Shown here: one piece after another, positions 11,601 through 22,047 of the stretch
How positions within the stretch are numbered: the stretch's first letter is position 1
Layout of the letters: the number at the start of each line of letters is the position of its first letter
From: Kwoniella bestiolae CBS 10118
Lineage: Eukaryota; Basidiomycota; Tremellomycetes; Tremellales; Cryptococcaceae
Length of the DNA stretch: 64,000 nucleotides
Reading direction: 5' to 3'
Assembly: GCF_000512585.2 (NCBI RefSeq)
Contig: NC_089248.1
Location: forward strand, 496,001-560,000
Notes under the pieces: model-generated
The model's input: only the letters and a program-made list of their open reading frames with translations
Databases searched by the model: none
What the model was told of the DNA's origin: nothing
Translations under genes and position numbers: made by a program

Positions 11601-13568
11601 GGAGGCTCAGGTCAGCTTTCTTCTTCTTCGCAGCGTGACGCCCAGCTGATATTCCGATCAGTATCGAACAATCAACCGGGGTGGTGCTTCTATATTTGAG
11701 ATGATCAGAGAAGCAGGATTTGACCCGTGAGTGGACCCCTTCTGCCCCTGGATACCTGGATAACGTTCAGCTGACGCACCACACAGGATGCAATATATCA
11801 CAGTGAGCTGTCATCTTTGAGGCCGATGAACAGCACAAGCAGCTGATAGTTGGATAGTTCTGGAATTTGCGAAGTTATGATCGGATCAACAACCCTAGGG
11901 CGGCTATCAAACGTATGGAAGAGAAGGTAATTACGGATCATAGACTTATTTTCACGAATCTTTGCTGACCAGACATTCTCTGCAGTCTGGCGTAACATTC
12001 CATGAAGCTCAAGTAGCGTTAGCGAAAGTCTACGTGGGATCAGATGATGTCGCCGGAGGTCAAGATGAGACTGTCAACATTGAGCAACCTCATGACCAAA
12101 CAGACGGAGTTGATCAGATTAATAAGAAAGATACTGTCGAAAAAGCGATCAAGCTGCCTAAGACCATCGATGAGGCTAAACAAGTTATCGAGAGGTTCCA
12201 GAATGGTAGAAGCAACGATGATAAGCAAGTGTGAGTGGTGTTCTTGAAGTTATGGAAAACGGAATATCAGCTGACAGGAGCATTGCGCAGGTCTGATAAT
12301 GGTGAGTAGGGGATGATATACCAAGGACGTCAGATCAGCAGATAGATGACTGACCCGTAATGGAACAGTTGGCCAACACGCTTTACAAGATAAGACTTCG
12401 CTCCTTGACGAGCATTGGGATGGTACGGACGAGGAAGAGTTGGCATGTTTCGTATCTGAGGTAAGCTGGAGTGACTCCAATGATCGAGGTATCAAAGCTG
12501 ATATGAGATTCTTGCAGATTCTGTACATCCACAGTAAATTGATGATTGTAGATGATCGAAGGGTCATCTGCGGATCAGCCAATTTGAACGATCGAAGTCA
12601 GGTTGGAGATCATGATTCTGAAATAGCAATTGTCATCGGTGAGCAAAATCTCATCTGACATCCTGTTAAGCTCTGGGCTGACCACACGATATGCTGTAGA
12701 GGATTCCGATATGGTCGAATCCATGATGGACGGTAAGAAGTACATGGCCAGTAACTACGCCACGACCCTGCGAAGAACATTGATGAGGGGTGAGTACAGC
12801 TTCTTGGTAAAATCTGCGATCTCTCCATTATGGGCAGAGGCTGATTTTGAGGGAATGAATGAATGAACACAGAACATCTCGGTCTCCTTCCGCCTCAACC
12901 TCCATTTGATTCTGCCGAACATCCCAACTCTGCTATGCATCCCGCCCCTGAACCGCATGTGTATGATTTCGGCTCGGCCGAAGATAAAGCTGTTGAGGAC
13001 GTTTTGAGCGATGAGTTTGAACAGCTTTGGGTGGGGACTGGTAGAGGGAATAGAGAGATATTTGAGAAGATCTTTAGGCCTGTGAGTTTCAATGTTTCTC
13101 TTTTGGGAGATAGATAATAAGGGTCCGAGGAGGATATCGAACTCATAATTGGCTTTTTGGCACAGGTACCAAACGATTCGATCAGGAATTGGGAGGATTA
13201 CAAGAAGTATCTTGCTCCTAATGCTGGTATATCTGTGAGTCAGCTACGCACAGGCCTTGTACTCGGAAGTTGTAAGCTGATTGATGATGGTTCGATAGAG
13301 CGGGCACATTGCGAATCGGGATATGACCGTACAGCAGGTTAAAGAGGAGTTGGGCAAGATCAAAGGTCATTTGGTTGATATGCCTCTCGATTTCTGCATT
13401 GTGAGTATCAACTCTACTTGCTGTCCTGAGTCCGTGCTATGCCTGGGACTATATTTTGTGTAGCATGTGAACATACTTGCTGATATTTTACCTATCCAGG
13501 ACCTCAAATGGATGACCGAGGGAGATTGGTTATCTGTCAATTCGTATACCTTGGCTCTGTACGTGTAA
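8672..13568 (+). CDS. PLD1: Phospholipase D (Spo14/PLD1-type), micro-exon rich
   Basis: Hydrolyses phosphatidylcholine to phosphatidic acid and choline. The ATG opens [20 protein letters not shown]; there is no room for PX or PH domains, so this is a short fungal form. After a long 316-nt first intron (8890-9205) the spliced protein reads [40 protein letters not shown] and [17 protein letters not shown]. The first catalytic HKD motif is HHEKLCVVD (about 10037-10063), followed by [20 protein letters not shown]. Then come [13 protein letters not shown], the IENQFFIS motif, and [20 protein letters not shown]. The second HKD is [20 protein letters not shown] (about 12525-12585) with [15 protein letters not shown] after it. 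TAA is at 13566-13568. Very short exons are needed: 1 nt (11191), 7 nt (11499-11505), 16 nt (11787-11802) and 11 nt (12291-12301). Both catalytic motifs are intact. Confidence 0.93.
9004..9045 (+). repeat. Two-copy 21-bp tandem repeat in PLD1 intron 1
   Basis: Units 9004-9024 and 9025-9045 begin GGGACATGGGAG and differ at one base (T versus A); a partial third copy (GGGACA) follows. The repeat sits in an unusually long purine-rich intron. Confidence 0.7.
11135..11245 (+). other. Putative one-nucleotide exon (11191) flanked by two introns in PLD1
   Basis: The exon before ends ..NQF plus T at 11134. Intron 11135-11190 (GTGAGT...AGCTGAT...TTGCAG) and intron 11192-11245 (GTAAGC...AGCTGAC...TTGTAG) leave a single T at 11191. 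Joined with T at 11246 this makes codon TTT, giving [18 protein letters not shown], the family motif. A single 111-nt intron would shift the frame to a stop. An in-frame rival acceptor ends at 11226 and would give [14 protein letters not shown]. Confidence 0.65.
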
Positions 13569-14008
13569 GGAAGCAAGGACGATGGATCTTTGCGTGGTGT
13601 ATCTTGTAGCTTATAGTTAAAAGTAATGGTGAATTGAAGTCAACATACATGCAGCTTATATCTATGTGCACCTCCTCTTCTCTTCCCTGCTCAAGGATAT
13701 TGCAATATCGCTATGCATCTACCCCATGAGGACTCGAGTGAGAGGACAAGGGACGAAAAGGAAGAAGAAGAGGTAGATATCTGCCACGTGGGATGACGGT
13801 CTGTGCCATTCACATCCACTTTTCATGTCCACTCGAACAATCAGTCACAACATCAGATAATCTTGACATTTATCAACAACGAATCACTGCGATACCACCT
13901 TGTTCATAATTCAACCGGAGGGTGAGCACGGTACAGTGTCCAGAGATCATCCTTGCAAAACGAGGTAGTGCTATAACACTCAGACACGAAGGAAATAAGT
14001 GGAAGAAG
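13569..14008. other. Intergenic region PLD1 - SGF11
   Basis: No supported gene. It should hold the PLD1 3' UTR and the SGF11 promoter and leader. The SGF11 frame extends upstream to about 13922 but only with a GTG codon, so that extension is not used. Confidence 0.45.
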
Positions 14009-15711
14009 ATGGATAGGAACACTGAACTGAAGATAGCGGTATGTCCCTTCCTCCCCTCTGAGGTCTTTCCAATCCTCTTATTCTTCAACTTGATACCTGT
14101 TGATATCTCATACTCTGCTTACTCTTGCTGTGTGCTCCCTGCTCCCACTAACACCGTCTGACATCGTAGTCCAACGTCATCCTCGAGGAAATGATCAATG
14201 ACCTCATCCTATCCACGGCGATGGCTGCTCATAGGGAGATCAAGAGGGGTAGAGTAGTTTGTGGAACATGCGGAACCAAGTGAGTATCATCCTCAGAGAC
14301 ACAAACTATCTTGCTCTAAACATCCATATCATCACACTTGATTCGATGGTACTGACCCTACCACTTCCAAACAGATGCAGAGCTCACCTACCCCTACCAC
14401 CACCAACCCTCCCCACCTCTTCCTCCTCCTCTTCGATGACCCTCCTTCCCAACGCCTCCGCCCCACCCTCGCGATATCCCTCTCCTCAACCCAGTATTGG
14501 ACCCGACGGACAGCCCATCCCGCGCACTGGGGGGTATACAGTCGGACCTGAGAAGGGTACGGGGGGGTCAACAGGGATAGGCAGTGGAAGTGGGAGGGTC
14601 GATGGGAATGGGAATACGTTTTTTGAATGTTTGGTGTGTGCGAGGTCGGTGAGTGTCGCTCCTTGTTCAGATGTGATCTAGGAAGATATGGGGGATCGCA
14701 CTTCTTTTGAGGGTAATGTGCTGGAGAAGGGATATTTCCTCGCTTGTCACCTCCCTTCTGCCCGAATAGTTATGGTTACTGAATTCTCAAATGCTCTACT
14801 AGGTCGCCTCCAACCGATATGCCCCTCATCTCTCCTCATGCTTAGGCCTCAACGGCTCGACTCGTCGCGGAGCAGCCAGATCAGCAGCCGTCAAAGCTCG
14901 ATTGGGGAATAACGATCGATCATCGCCTTCGCCCTATGTGAACAAGGGGGATACCGGGTCGGATAATGGGGATTGGGAGAGGGGCAGTGAGGGTGGGGAT
15001 AGTGTGGGAGGGAAAAAGAAGAAGAGTGAGGACCGTTCACTTCACTTATGTTTTCACTCGGAGTGATGAGGACTATACATTGATATGCTGTGACTGATTG
15101 ATCGTTTGTCCTGAAATTAGAGATGCTCAACGGAGCTTCACCAGCCGTCACACCTTCCTCATCTGCCAATGCCAAGCGCAACAAGTCGCCTATCAAAGGC
15201 GCGAGCATACCTAAGAAGTCCAAGATTGGCGGGACAAGCTCAACACCAAATTCAGGAAGTGGTGAGTTCTACCTCACTCCCATTGATCTTCAGTCCTCAA
15301 GCTCCGCGATCCAACACTGTTTGTGTACTCATCCTCCCTGCTTGTCATATAGCAACACCAACCCCATCCTTTAGACAGGCTTTACCGCCCTCCAAACTCG
15401 GTAGACCACCTACGAACCGACCGACTGATCCCTCTCAATCACCTGGTTCCTCCCCTGAGAAATCGATCATATCAATTACCAGCTCAGGGCATAGCGGCGG
15501 TATGATGGGGAAGAAGACGTTACCTGGACAAAGTCAGGGCTTCAATATGGGTGGAATGCCGCCGGGCGAGAGTGTTACGGGTGAGTGAGAGTAGCACATA
15601 CATCGCCGATTGAGTGTTTTCTTGCTGATGGATTTTGGATATGTGGTAGATGTTCTGCAGAGTGCGACGGGAGGGGATGAAAGTAGTGAAGGAGAAGTTG
15701 ACGATTACTGA
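14009..15711 (+). CDS. SGF11: Sgf11-like SAGA deubiquitinating-module subunit
   Basis: Sgf11 tethers the Ubp8 deubiquitinase module to SAGA and contacts the nucleosome acidic patch. Exon 1 (14009-14038) encodes MDRNTELKIA; intron 14039-14169; exon 2 continues SNVILEEMINDLILSTAMAA and HREIKRGRVVCGTCGTKC, the N-terminal helix that docks on the module. A Ser/Pro/Gly-rich linker follows, then the Sgf11 zinc finger ECLVCARSVASNRYAPHLSS plus C (CxxC...HxxxC) with GLNGSTRRGAARSA, matching the family finger. The finger is split by an intron (from 14649). The long C-terminal tail is Ser/Pro/Lys-rich and ends GEVDDY with TGA at 15709-15711. It is clearly longer than yeast Sgf11 because of the linker and tail; basidiomycete forms may commonly be so. 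Confidence 0.8.
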
Positions 15712-16138
15712 TTTACCAACGATACATCTCCACTGGCTTGAAAACTTTGTATACTCGTATGAGTTGTGTATGTAACTACAATATCGAACCCCATGATCAT
15801 CCGGCTCGGAAGATACTGGATTTACTTGTTCTAATTCGCATGAATCACCTCGGAAAATGAAATGTTATCAACACGAAATATCCCGCTCTCGTTAGCTCAG
15901 CTTGTGACTGATGCTAATTTTGACAGCTGTAAAGATCCAAGTGTGGCTTCATGCATACGGCATACCAACAGAGTCATCTCTCATCACCTTCAATGTTCAG
16001 CCATTTCACTGCTCTTCTACTTGTCTGTCCAATATCGGATGACTAGGGGTACATGTATGTCACACGTGCTCTACACCCGATCCTCAATTAGAGATACAGT
16101 ACCCTGGAGATCTTCAAACAAAGCACTCACCATAGATT
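15712..16138. other. Convergent intergenic region SGF11 / F-box gene
   Basis: No supported gene. A short plus-strand open frame (15862-16152) lacks family features and runs antisense into the next gene's end. Confidence 0.45.
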
Positions 16139-17113
16139 TCATCCTGACCTGACCATCTTCCTCCATTCGTTTCTAGTTTCTTGCCACCCCTTATCCCTTA
16201 TCAACTCAATTGATATAGGACCTGACTTGTTAATCTCCTCCCATTCTTCCGAAACCTCTTCGAGGCGATCAGAGTTGTACAATAAATCCTTTTCAAAACT
16301 CGCAGCGAACATCCACGATAGCTTAGTCTTCGATTCACAATCCTTTCTTCTGCTTTGAGCTTCCTCCAAAGTCTCCATAAATTTCGGGTTGGTGTACGAG
16401 TTGGCGTATATCAATTCACCCATAGGATCCCAATTCGGGATCCACATCCTCTGTAAATCCGGTATCATCAAAATATCAATCATCTTGTGAAGATGTTGGA
16501 CATTCTCATTCTCCACAGGGATACAAATCGTTCTGGTGTTAGTCCAATGCTTGATGTGATTGGCGACCTCCTCTGAAAGCATATTCAAGCTGTCCAAAAA
16601 GAGGGGTGGCGGCTTGACTTCGATATCTGAGATAGAGGTATCAAGATCCACTTTAAAATGTCTTGGGCCATTACCGGGGTAAAAGGCAGGGAACCATCGG
16701 AAGAGATTCTCCTTGATATATGGAAGGTCTGTACTCCATCTATTGACATCTCGATCTTCCGGCATAGGTTGGAAGGTGAGTAACAATGAATCGAGATTCG
16801 CTAACTCGTCTCCTTCCCCTTGTTCTGCTCTTTCTGTACCTGCATCTAACTCATCATAGTTGAAAAACTCGATGGGGATCGTAATTTCCAGATGCTTAAT
16901 TAATGCTTTTTTCTCGCTGGGTACGTGATTGCGCAGGAGGTGTATCTTGGGTGCTGTACTCAGTATTACCGTTTCGTACTGTCTTGATGTGCTGAGTTCA
17001 TGGAGGAGATGAGAGGTCAGAGCGAGGGATGCGAGGGTAGGTTGATCATTGATGAGTGAGATGATTTGGGTCCATATCTCCGAAGGGAGAGCGGGTGAAT
17101 CGATGTTGGGCAT
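16139..17113 (-). CDS. F-box domain protein, cluster member 1
   Basis: Single-exon gene of 324 aa, ATG at 17113 (MPNIDSPALPSEIWTQI), TGA at 16141-16139. A frame extension upstream begins with TTG and is not used. The F-box is LPSEIWTQIISLINDQPTLA followed by SLALTSHLLHELSTSRQYE, with the DQPTL signature shared by the other genes in this cluster. The remainder has no obvious LRR or WD repeats; it looks like the variable C-terminal region of fungal F-box families. Likely an Skp1-binding adaptor of an SCF ubiquitin ligase; the substrate is unknown. It is head-to-head with the next F-box gene. Confidence 0.7.
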   Translation of the reverse strand: MPNIDSPALPSEIWTQIISLINDQPTLASLALTSHLLHELSTSRQYETVILSTAPKIHLLRNHVPSEKKALIKHLEITIPIEFFNYDELDAGTERAEQGEGDELANLDSLLLTFQPMPEDRDVNRWSTDLPYIKENLFRWFPAFYPGNGPRHFKVDLDTSISDIEVKPPPLFLDSLNMLSEEVANHIKHWTNTRTICIPVENENVQHLHKMIDILMIPDLQRMWIPNWDPMGELIYANSYTNPKFMETLEEAQSRRKDCESKTKLSWMFAASFEKDLLYNSDRLEEVSEEWEEINKSGPISIELIRDKGWQETRNEWRKMVRSG

Positions 17114-17853
17114 GGTAGTGTGATCTTCGGAGAGCAAAGGGATCGAGTGGTAATTGTGAATTTGTCGTTATTAGGTGGTACTGTGGTTGTACTTGTTAAG
17201 TTGTTGCGTCTACATGACTAGCTAAATGTACCTACCGTTCTCATACAGTGGACCGTCGAAGCGGTGTTACATGTAGAACAAAGGGTCCTTTGTGGGCGCT
17301 CAGACCACTGCAGAGCAACCTGTCACCACGTGCAATGACAACCGGTTGTTTTAGATGGAGACCAGAGGCACTTGCATTGGCTGAGACGGCTAGGTAGAAG
17401 ATAGTAATCACTAGAAGCTTATCTCTTGCTTATAGAGCCGGTTCTTTAGGCGTGGCCTGTCTTTTGTTGGCTAGGTATCTGTGTCCGGCTTTCACCGGTT
17501 GCTGCTTAAGTGCTTGCACATCCTCTGTAGAAGGATGTTGTGCCTCGGTCCACCTATCTGCTCATGACATTACTTGGAGACCGCCGTCCCATCGCTCAAG
17601 ACAAGATAATCAGTCAGGCTTCCGTCATCGGGAGAACACTAGTGCGCTGGGAAGTCTAGGATACGACTGCCACTGATCGCCAAGAACAGTCTTTGGTGAT
17701 TGGACTACATCGGAGAATTACTGTAAGTGGTTGCCAAGCCTTACGCCGTCTTGGGAGGATCAAACAACATTTACACATACATGATCACTGCACTGTACAA
17801 GCATTACATTGTAGCTTCTACCTTCTATCCAAGTCCATCATCAATCACTATAC
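17114..17853. other. Divergent region between F-box genes 1 and 2
   Basis: 740 bp. No supported gene: a 74-codon open frame (17452-17676) begins with GTG and has low-complexity content. It probably holds both promoters. Confidence 0.45.
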
Positions 17854-18882
17854 ATGAATATTGATTATACAATGTCCGGACAAACGAACAAAGTAGGCAA
17901 TATGCGTAAATTCTTGATGTTCAAACTCCGCAGGCTCCAGCTGGAATCTCAGCTGCCTCCGATCATATCGACTCTCAGTATACCACCCGACCTATTCCCA
18001 CTTATCCTCTCGCACATCACCGACCAATCGACTCTTCATTCTCTATCACTTACCACCAGGTATTTCAATATTCTTGCTACCCCTGTGTTGTACCAGCACG
18101 TCTACCTCGGCAGCGGTACCTCCGTCGAACGATTCATCCTGAATGCTCCCCTGCATCATCGAAAGAACATCAAGACCTTGCATCTCCACTTCGACCTATC
18201 CAAATGGAACACCGATACCTACAAATTCCAGCACACGAACCGAAAGCAGGTCAACGATGCGAAGCTTGACAAACTCGACAAGCTTATCGTGACTTCCACC
18301 GGTCCGCAACACATTAGGATACACAAGAAGCAGACCTATCGGGATAGAAGGCTCTCGGACGTCTTCGATGATTGGGCACTTGCACTCTGCCCTACCAAGG
18401 GACCAGTAATTTTCGAAGGCAGATACATAGACTCTCAAGATGAAGATACAGATGACGATTGGTTGAAGGGACCTTTGTTCCACATGATCAACTACTGGAC
18501 AAACTTGAAATACCTCGATGTACCTATCATGCTTCATCCTCAACCCCCATTTACTAAACGGAGGGCTGTTGGATTGTTACCTCCTGAGAAACCGCTAATG
18601 GGATTGAAAGAAATCAGGATCAATAGTTGGGACCGGGATCAATCTCTTCTGCAAGGCGGTCTACTGATAAAGTGGTTGGATGATTTAGCATATTTGATCG
18701 GTACAGAGAGGGAGAAAGAGAGGAGGACGGGGGTGAATAAGGCCAAGGACGATAAGGAGGAGGAGGAGGGGATCGTTCTGCGGATCAGTGAGCCTACTTA
18801 TGGAGATCAATTGGAGATGCTGGAACGTTGGGTGGAGCAGAGGGGAGATAGGGCGAGGGCCTTCGTGGTGGCACGTTCATAA
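17854..18882 (+). CDS. F-box domain protein, cluster member 2
   Basis: Intronless, 342 aa, starting MNIDYTMSGQTNKVGNMRKF (a later in-frame ATG at codon 7 is possible). F-box: IPPDLFPLILSHITDQSTLH, then SLSLTTRYFNILATPVLYQH. The body aligns by eye with the next gene: KTLHLHFDLSKWNTD, LIVTSTGPQHIR and C-terminal LRISEPTYGDQLEMLERWVE have counterparts there, so the two are tandem paralogs. An acidic low-complexity stretch (KDDKEEEEG) lies before the C-terminal motif. Inferred SCF adaptor; the C-terminal half belongs to no fold I recognise. Confidence 0.72.
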   Translation: MNIDYTMSGQTNKVGNMRKFLMFKLRRLQLESQLPPIISTLSIPPDLFPLILSHITDQSTLHSLSLTTRYFNILATPVLYQHVYLGSGTSVERFILNAPLHHRKNIKTLHLHFDLSKWNTDTYKFQHTNRKQVNDAKLDKLDKLIVTSTGPQHIRIHKKQTYRDRRLSDVFDDWALALCPTKGPVIFEGRYIDSQDEDTDDDWLKGPLFHMINYWTNLKYLDVPIMLHPQPPFTKRRAVGLLPPEKPLMGLKEIRINSWDRDQSLLQGGLLIKWLDDLAYLIGTEREKERRTGVNKAKDDKEEEEGIVLRISEPTYGDQLEMLERWVEQRGDRARAFVVARS

Positions 18883-19282
18883 CGTGATCATGAAGATTCT
18901 GGATCTTATTGCATGCTGCATGTACCGTACAGGTGAGCTTTCTTCATCGTCGAAGTGAGTGTCATACACTACCATAACTGATGCTCTTTCGTGATGGAGC
19001 TGATTTTAAGTTATCGCTGTTGCTTCACGTCACTCTTACCGATACTAGTATTACCTAATCACCGGAACAATCTTTCCGACACCGCCGCAGTCCCTGATCT
19101 AAAATCAGTCAAGGAATGTTGGAGGATCTTCTTGGCAATGAATGTACAGTATACATATACATGCAGGGATCGTATGCAGATATCATGAGGATGGACTCGC
19201 ATGCATCATTATATATCCTCTGCATTCAGCAACCAGGATTGCTCATTCAAGCACTCAAATACGGCACTTTCACCCACGCACC
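18883..19282. other. Intergenic region between F-box genes 2 and 3
   Basis: No gene supported. The following gene's frame is open back to 19142 with an ATG, but the residues are unlike its paralogs, so this stretch is read as promoter and leader. Confidence 0.45.
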
Positions 19283-20416
19283 ATGGGGAAATTCTCCCTT
19301 CGACGGCTATTCAAGCGCAACGGCAAGATACCTTCTCCCGACCCCTTCTCTCCGGTTGAATCTCCTGTCTCAGAACCTGCAAGCTCGGTACAGCCCCCCA
19401 ACCCACCCAGACCAAGCGTGACACTCCCAGTAGACCTCATCCCACTCATCACCTCCCTCGCGGACCAACCCACCCTTGCCGTCCTATGTCGAACCACCAA
19501 ATACTTCAACCAGCTAGCCATCCCCTTACTATACAAACATATCAAATTGCACACCGCCGAAGCTGTAAAATACTTCTGTTTGTACATGTTCTACGTTCAG
19601 CCCGAACATCAAATCCGGATGATCCGATCCATCCACATCCACTTCGAGCTCTTGACATGGGACGTGGATTTATGGACACTACGGGAAGAATGGCCCGAGC
19701 TGAAACCGAAACCTTGGTCTACGGCTATCCTGGAGAACCTACATGAGCTGATCATAACGTCTAGTGGACCTCAGAGAATCGCAGGAAATGGAGGCGTAAC
19801 ATACACTTATCGCACACAATTAGATGACTTGGTGAATGATTGGATGAAGCTCCTAGTGGGTCATCGCGGGGCCAAGAGATTTTCGGGAAAACATTACGTC
19901 CTCGACACCGAGACAGGCGAGCGAGTGGAAGATAAGGAGGGGGTCAACTGGGCGCAGAACACTCTGTTTAACCTCATGTGTCGCTGGGAACGAATCCAAT
20001 ACCTAAGTTTGCCGATCCAAACGTATGATTATAGACTTCAAAGTCACTTTGTTGCTGCCGTGGAAGCTCCCAAGGGACCTCTCAAATTCCTCAAAGAGGT
20101 GGAAATACATAGTACGAATTTCGAGCAATTTGGAGGAAATGGGGCGCCGCTGGTATCATGGTTGGATACGGTATCTAGGCGGAACAGTGAATGGATGGAC
20201 TCGTTAGACGAGCAGAAGAGAAGGGATAGAGAATGGTATGCCTCACAGGGAATCGAGAGGGAAGAGGAGGAAGAAGTGGATAGAAGGATCATTCTGAGGA
20301 TCAGAGAGCCGACAGAGGGAAGCTCGACGAGTAAAGTGCAGAGCTGGATAGATGCTAAAGACTCGCGGAAGAGGGTGTACAAGACTGCGGACGAGGGACG
20401 GGTGTTGGGAAGCTAG
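19283..20416 (+). CDS. F-box domain protein, cluster member 3
   Basis: 377 aa from MGKFSLRRLFKRNGKIPSPD; chosen over the upstream ATG at 19142 because the basic start followed by a Ser/Pro linker is like a normal N-terminus. F-box: LPVDLIPLITSLADQPTLAV, then LCRTTKYFNQLAIPLLYKH. Paralogous features with member 2: RSIHIHFELLTWDVD, LIITSSGPQRIA, DDLVNDWMKLL and LRIREPTEGSSTSKVQSWID near the C-terminus. A Glu-rich run (REEEEEVDRR) precedes the last motif at the same place as in member 2. Probable SCF adaptor; substrate unknown. Confidence 0.72.
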   Translation: MGKFSLRRLFKRNGKIPSPDPFSPVESPVSEPASSVQPPNPPRPSVTLPVDLIPLITSLADQPTLAVLCRTTKYFNQLAIPLLYKHIKLHTAEAVKYFCLYMFYVQPEHQIRMIRSIHIHFELLTWDVDLWTLREEWPELKPKPWSTAILENLHELIITSSGPQRIAGNGGVTYTYRTQLDDLVNDWMKLLVGHRGAKRFSGKHYVLDTETGERVEDKEGVNWAQNTLFNLMCRWERIQYLSLPIQTYDYRLQSHFVAAVEAPKGPLKFLKEVEIHSTNFEQFGGNGAPLVSWLDTVSRRNSEWMDSLDEQKRRDREWYASQGIEREEEEEVDRRIILRIREPTEGSSTSKVQSWIDAKDSRKRVYKTADEGRVLGS

Positions 20417-20675
20417 GTCGGTGCATGCGATACATGATTTACAAAACACATCAAAATGCAGGAGGGTTACCGAGTACGAAGCCGAACGACATACGTTCTA
20501 GTCAAAATTGGGTTTCGAGGTTTTTTCTTTTTGGGATGAACCTGTTTTATTATCAAACGGAACGGAACAAGCAAGAGTCTGTATACAAAACGAAGAGATA
20601 TATTCTGAACATATGAAAATCTGCTATACCTGAATAGTCCATCAAAACACCAGCTACACAACCAAGAAAGAGACA

Positions 20676-21377
20676 TCAAACGTTCATAATCCTCTCTCGC
20701 CACTCCGTCGTATTACCCACGACTCCTCTATCCCACTCCGTCAAACCGTAAACGCTAGCTTCGACCGATATGATTGATTTGTATTTCCATCTAAGTTCCA
20801 AGAGCAGATCGAAAAGGTAGATCTCTTCATCATCGGCATAGGGCGAGGCGAACTCGAACCCATCTCGAGCGGGTAAATGATGAGTATCCTTGATGTAAAT
20901 CACTTTCAGGTGCTTTACGGAACTCTCATCCTGGTCGTTAGAGAGGATTCGTTGAGATATGATATCCCTGACTACTGTGGAGATACACTTTCGTCCGGGG
21001 TGGTACAGGAGGGATTGATATGGTTGCTCTTGGTAGGTGAGATGGAGGGAGATAAGGTTGGGGAAATGGAGTGGTCGTTTCCCTTTGGTGGTGAAGACCT
21101 TTTCGAGTTGTTCGGCGGTCATCGTTTCTCGTTGCGGTGTGAAGGACAACTCGAGGTGATGTACCGCGTCGAATGCCCAGGTGGGTGCGTTCAGTTGGAA
21201 TACGGCGGTTTGATATGGTGAGGAGAGATTGATGGTTTTGTAGAGGAGTGGCGAGACGATCTGATTGAAGAGTCGGGAAGTAAGAGCAAGGTTGTATTGC
21301 GAGGGTTGGTCGGTAACGTTGGAGAAGATGTTCTCGAGGATTTCGTATGAGAATCGGAGTGGTTTCGGGGAAGTCAT
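20676..21377 (-). CDS. F-box-like protein, cluster member 4
   Basis: 233 aa from MTSPKPLRFSYEILENIFSN (ATG at 21377; the upstream extension begins with TTG), ending TEWRERIMNV with TGA at 20678-20676. The F-box core FSYEILENIFSNVTDQPSQY and NLALTSRLFNQIVSPLLYKT matches members 1-3, including the DQP turn. It is shorter than the others. The downstream part HHLELSFTP corresponds to the HLHFDL segment in members 2-3. It is convergent with member 3. Confidence 0.65.
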   Translation of the reverse strand: MTSPKPLRFSYEILENIFSNVTDQPSQYNLALTSRLFNQIVSPLLYKTINLSSPYQTAVFQLNAPTWAFDAVHHLELSFTPQRETMTAEQLEKVFTTKGKRPLHFPNLISLHLTYQEQPYQSLLYHPGRKCISTVVRDIISQRILSNDQDESSVKHLKVIYIKDTHHLPARDGFEFASPYADDEEIYLFDLLLELRWKYKSIISVEASVYGLTEWDRGVVGNTTEWRERIMNV

Positions 21378-22047
21378 ATTGAGGTCGTAGTGGGGTTGAT
21401 GTGGCTGTCTGATCAAGTTATACAGTGAGATGGGATGGGAATGATGATTGGTGGAAGGCAAGATCGCTTATAGGTCACTTATGGCTATGTAAAGAGGGTT
21501 TGACAGATGGGTTGAAGCAAGAAGAGAAAGAGAAAACAAATCGACAGAGCCGCAAAAATTGTCACATATATATGCATTCTCTCGATATGCTGGTGTATCT
21601 TACCCGCACTTGAGCAGTATTTTCCAGAGACAAAGTTCAAGGAGTATCGTGCTACTAGAGGATCCGGCCGTTAGTTGTAAAGTGAGCGAGCAGGATGATG
21701 ACTCCGAGCAATAAGGTTGCAATCGCGTTACTTTGATGTTGCCACTTTGCTTGCGTCAAGTCTTCGAGCGGTTGACACCGTTCGTGGGGATCGGTCAAGC
21801 GTAAATAAGAACAGCGAGACGTAACTTGGCTATACTGTAATGAATAGGATCACAGGCTCGCCGTCGAGGTGAAAATGGAAATACTAGCATCATATGTACA
21901 ACATGAATGGCTCTAGATTTACCCCGACCGCAGAACTATCACCTCCGAGACCTTCTCAGGCTCCTCAGTGCCGGATTTGATACAGCATTAAGCATCATCG
22001 TCCGCCGCTTGCACCCATAGCCTCAGCGACCCTTCCAAATACTTTAT
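21378..22047. other. Intergenic region downstream of the Ser-rich gene and upstream of F-box gene 4
   Basis: No supported gene. It contains the F-box 4 promoter. Short open frames here have no recognisable content. Confidence 0.4.

Noticed and set aside
13922..14161. Longer SGF11 N-terminus
   Set aside because: Starts with GTG and reads through the intron; the ATG at 14009 with the spliced exon fits the family.
15890..15960. TAGCTCAGCTTG resembling a tRNA D-arm
   Set aside because: No matching acceptor stem, anticodon arm or T-arm could be folded by eye.
17452..17676. 74-codon frame between F-box genes
   Set aside because: No ATG at its start and no recognisable content.
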